From Acinetobacter chinensis (GTDB taxonomy: Bacteria; Pseudomonadota; Gammaproteobacteria; Pseudomonadales; Moraxellaceae): 64,000 bases of DNA. The notes below the pieces were generated by a model. The model ran no database searches and was not told the DNA's origin. It saw only the letters and a program-made list of their open reading frames with translations. The DNA lies in contig NZ_CP032134.1 in NCBI RefSeq assembly GCF_002165375.2, forward strand, positions 3,410,001 through 3,474,000, written 5' to 3'. How positions within the stretch are numbered: position 1 is the stretch's first letter; each line of letters begins with the position of its first letter. A program made the position numbers and the translations under genes. Positions 62,912-64,000 of the stretch are shown in pieces.

Positions 62912-64000
62912 CTATCTGAAATCAGCAAGATATTGTTCAAAACTGATGCTCTCATCCTGTTCAAGCTGCTGTTGCTGCTGAAGAGACTGTTGAGCGGCAT
63001 GGTCAAAATAAGTCTGTACATCTGAAGACAGCGGATGAGATGCGTACACATCTGCATGCTGTTGTGCCATGAAACTGCCAAAGCTCCAGGTACCACCATG
63101 TTCAAGTGTATCTGAAATCACCTGTGCAGATAATGTTGCATCCACATCAGTGATACGGTTCTGCATGAGCACGAGCGCCTGACTGTACAACTCTGTGTCA
63201 TAGGTCTGATTCAGCAGCTCAGCCAGTTCCTGCATGGCAGTGACATGTGTCTGCACCCATTCAACCAGTGCAGTTTCACCATCGGCAGCCAGTATTTTTG
63301 CATTCGGCGCACGGCCACGGTTCACCACTTCTGCATGATTCAGATCAAGTAAATCCTGCTCAGGCTCAAGCAGTTCAGGACTGTCTTTCAGCAGACAGTA
63401 CAACGCAAGCACTTCCAGGAAAGCGGCAGTGGTTTCATCAATACCTACAGGGTTATACGGATTGACATCAACCGCACGTAATTCCACATAGCCAATACCA
63501 CGGTTCGCAAGAGCCTGAGACGGTGTTTCACCTGCTTTAGGTACCTGCTTAGGACGCACCAGACTGTAGTATTCATTTTCAATCTGCAGCACATGGTCAT
63601 TAATCTGTACAGGCTCACCCTGCGCATCATTCAGTCCCAGGTGTGTAAACGGTGGGTATGGTGTATGCACTGCCTTCTGCAGTTCTGCCACATAGCATTT
63701 TAAGTTGTTGTAATGGATGCCCAACTGCTTCTGTGCAGAGTTCTGATAACCGAAACTCCCCATACGCAGTGCGGTTGCATAAGGCAAATGCAGCGTCCCT
63801 TTCACCAGCGGCAGCAACTGATGCTCACGACCTGTCATAAAGCAACGGCACACCGAAGGACTGGAACCGATCAGATACACCACAAGCGGAGTCAGACGGA
63901 TAAAGTTGCGCACCAGCCCTAGATAACGGTGACTGCGGTAATCCTGAAGATTCAGCGCCTTTAAAGCATCGTCAGATTCGTGTTGCTGCAACTGCTCAAA
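62912..64000 (-). CDS. gshA: Glutamate--cysteine ligase, N-terminal part cut by the window edge
   Basis: C-terminal portion of gamma-glutamylcysteine synthetase (GshA type I), the first step in glutathione synthesis. The frame stays open to base 64000, so the true start lies beyond the window; about 360 residues are visible. Recognisable blocks are MTGREHQLLPLVKGTLHLP, ATALRMGSFGYQNSAQKQL, IENEYYSLVRPKQ and RGIGYVELRAVDVNPYNPVG, the substrate-site region. The C-terminus is rich in Gln (QQSLQQQQQLEQDE). Downstream is dsbB. Confidence 0.95.
   Translation of the reverse strand, partial: FEQLQQHESDDALKALNLQDYRSHRYLGLVRNFIRLTPLVVYLIGSSPSVCRCFMTGREHQLLPLVKGTLHLPYATALRMGSFGYQNSAQKQLGIHYNNLKCYVAELQKAVHTPYPPFTHLGLNDAQGEPVQINDHVLQIENEYYSLVRPKQVPKAGETPSQALANRGIGYVELRAVDVNPYNPVGIDETTAAFLEVLALYCLLKDSPELLEPEQDLLDLNHAEVVNRGRAPNAKILAADGETALVEWVQTHVTAMQELAELLNQTYDTELYSQALVLMQNRITDVDATLSAQVISDTLEHGGTWSFGSFMAQQHADVYASHPLSSDVQTYFDHAAQQSLQQQQQLEQDESISFEQYLADFR

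Noticed and set aside
1..64000. tRNA genes, CRISPR arrays, prophage or complete IS elements
   Set aside because: None seen on either strand by eye; gaps are short and explained by terminators, repeats or leaders.

Overview
The window looks like chromosomal DNA from an Acinetobacter species (Moraxellaceae, Gammaproteobacteria). Family-specific signs are an ADC-type class C beta-lactamase with intact motifs, two tandem Omp33-36-like porins, an FtsZ N-terminus of the Acinetobacter kind, a crc-like gene next to pyrE, and the minimal murG-murC-ddlB-ftsQ-ftsA-ftsZ-lpxC cluster. Base composition is moderately AT-rich throughout. I see no tRNA, rRNA, CRISPR array or complete insertion sequence.

Left region (1-16.6 kb): a LuxR-type response regulator; a dimethylsulfone-use pair (FMN reductase plus SfnG monooxygenase); the ADC beta-lactamase; a secreted SRPBCC protein; an acyl-CoA-dehydrogenase-fold desulfurization enzyme; acetyl-CoA synthetase; a DUF805 membrane protein; a very AT-rich surface-glycan acyltransferase; MscS; the waaA-rsmE operon; and an ArsR regulator with an Old Yellow Enzyme. 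This part also carries palindromic repeats: a dispersed element in two copies, a nested hairpin block, and a ~100-bp palindrome upstream of arsR.

Middle region (16.6-34.6 kb): prfB with its programmed +1 frameshift (the full gene starts at a GTG further upstream than the obvious frame); the two porins; glmM-pdxH-recJ; guaB; two oxygen-binding di-iron-type metallo-beta-lactamase-fold proteins flanking a YkgJ cysteine-cluster protein; a GDT1-family manganese exporter preceded by a yybP-ykoY manganese riboswitch; aceE-aceF; and an M23 peptidase.

Cell-division region (34.6-46.2 kb): dciA, then on the minus strand lpxC, ftsZ, ftsA, ftsQ, ddlB, murC and murG, followed by gshB, a possible 33-codon gene, a membrane-anchored unknown and pyrE.

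Right region (46.1-64 kb): a Crc-like EEP protein that keeps nuclease residues; a GGA-rich candidate small RNA resembling RsmY/RsmZ, with its own promoter and terminator; a YffB/ArsC-like protein; DUF2147; an HSL-type esterase; AzoR; a membrane diguanylate cyclase; a GST; several outer-membrane proteins; HPF; a three-gene unknown operon with two tandem secreted paralogues; yqiA-parE; a lipase-like hydrolase; dsbB; and gshA, cut by the right edge. Most transcription units end in clear intrinsic terminators, which allow operon boundaries to be read directly.
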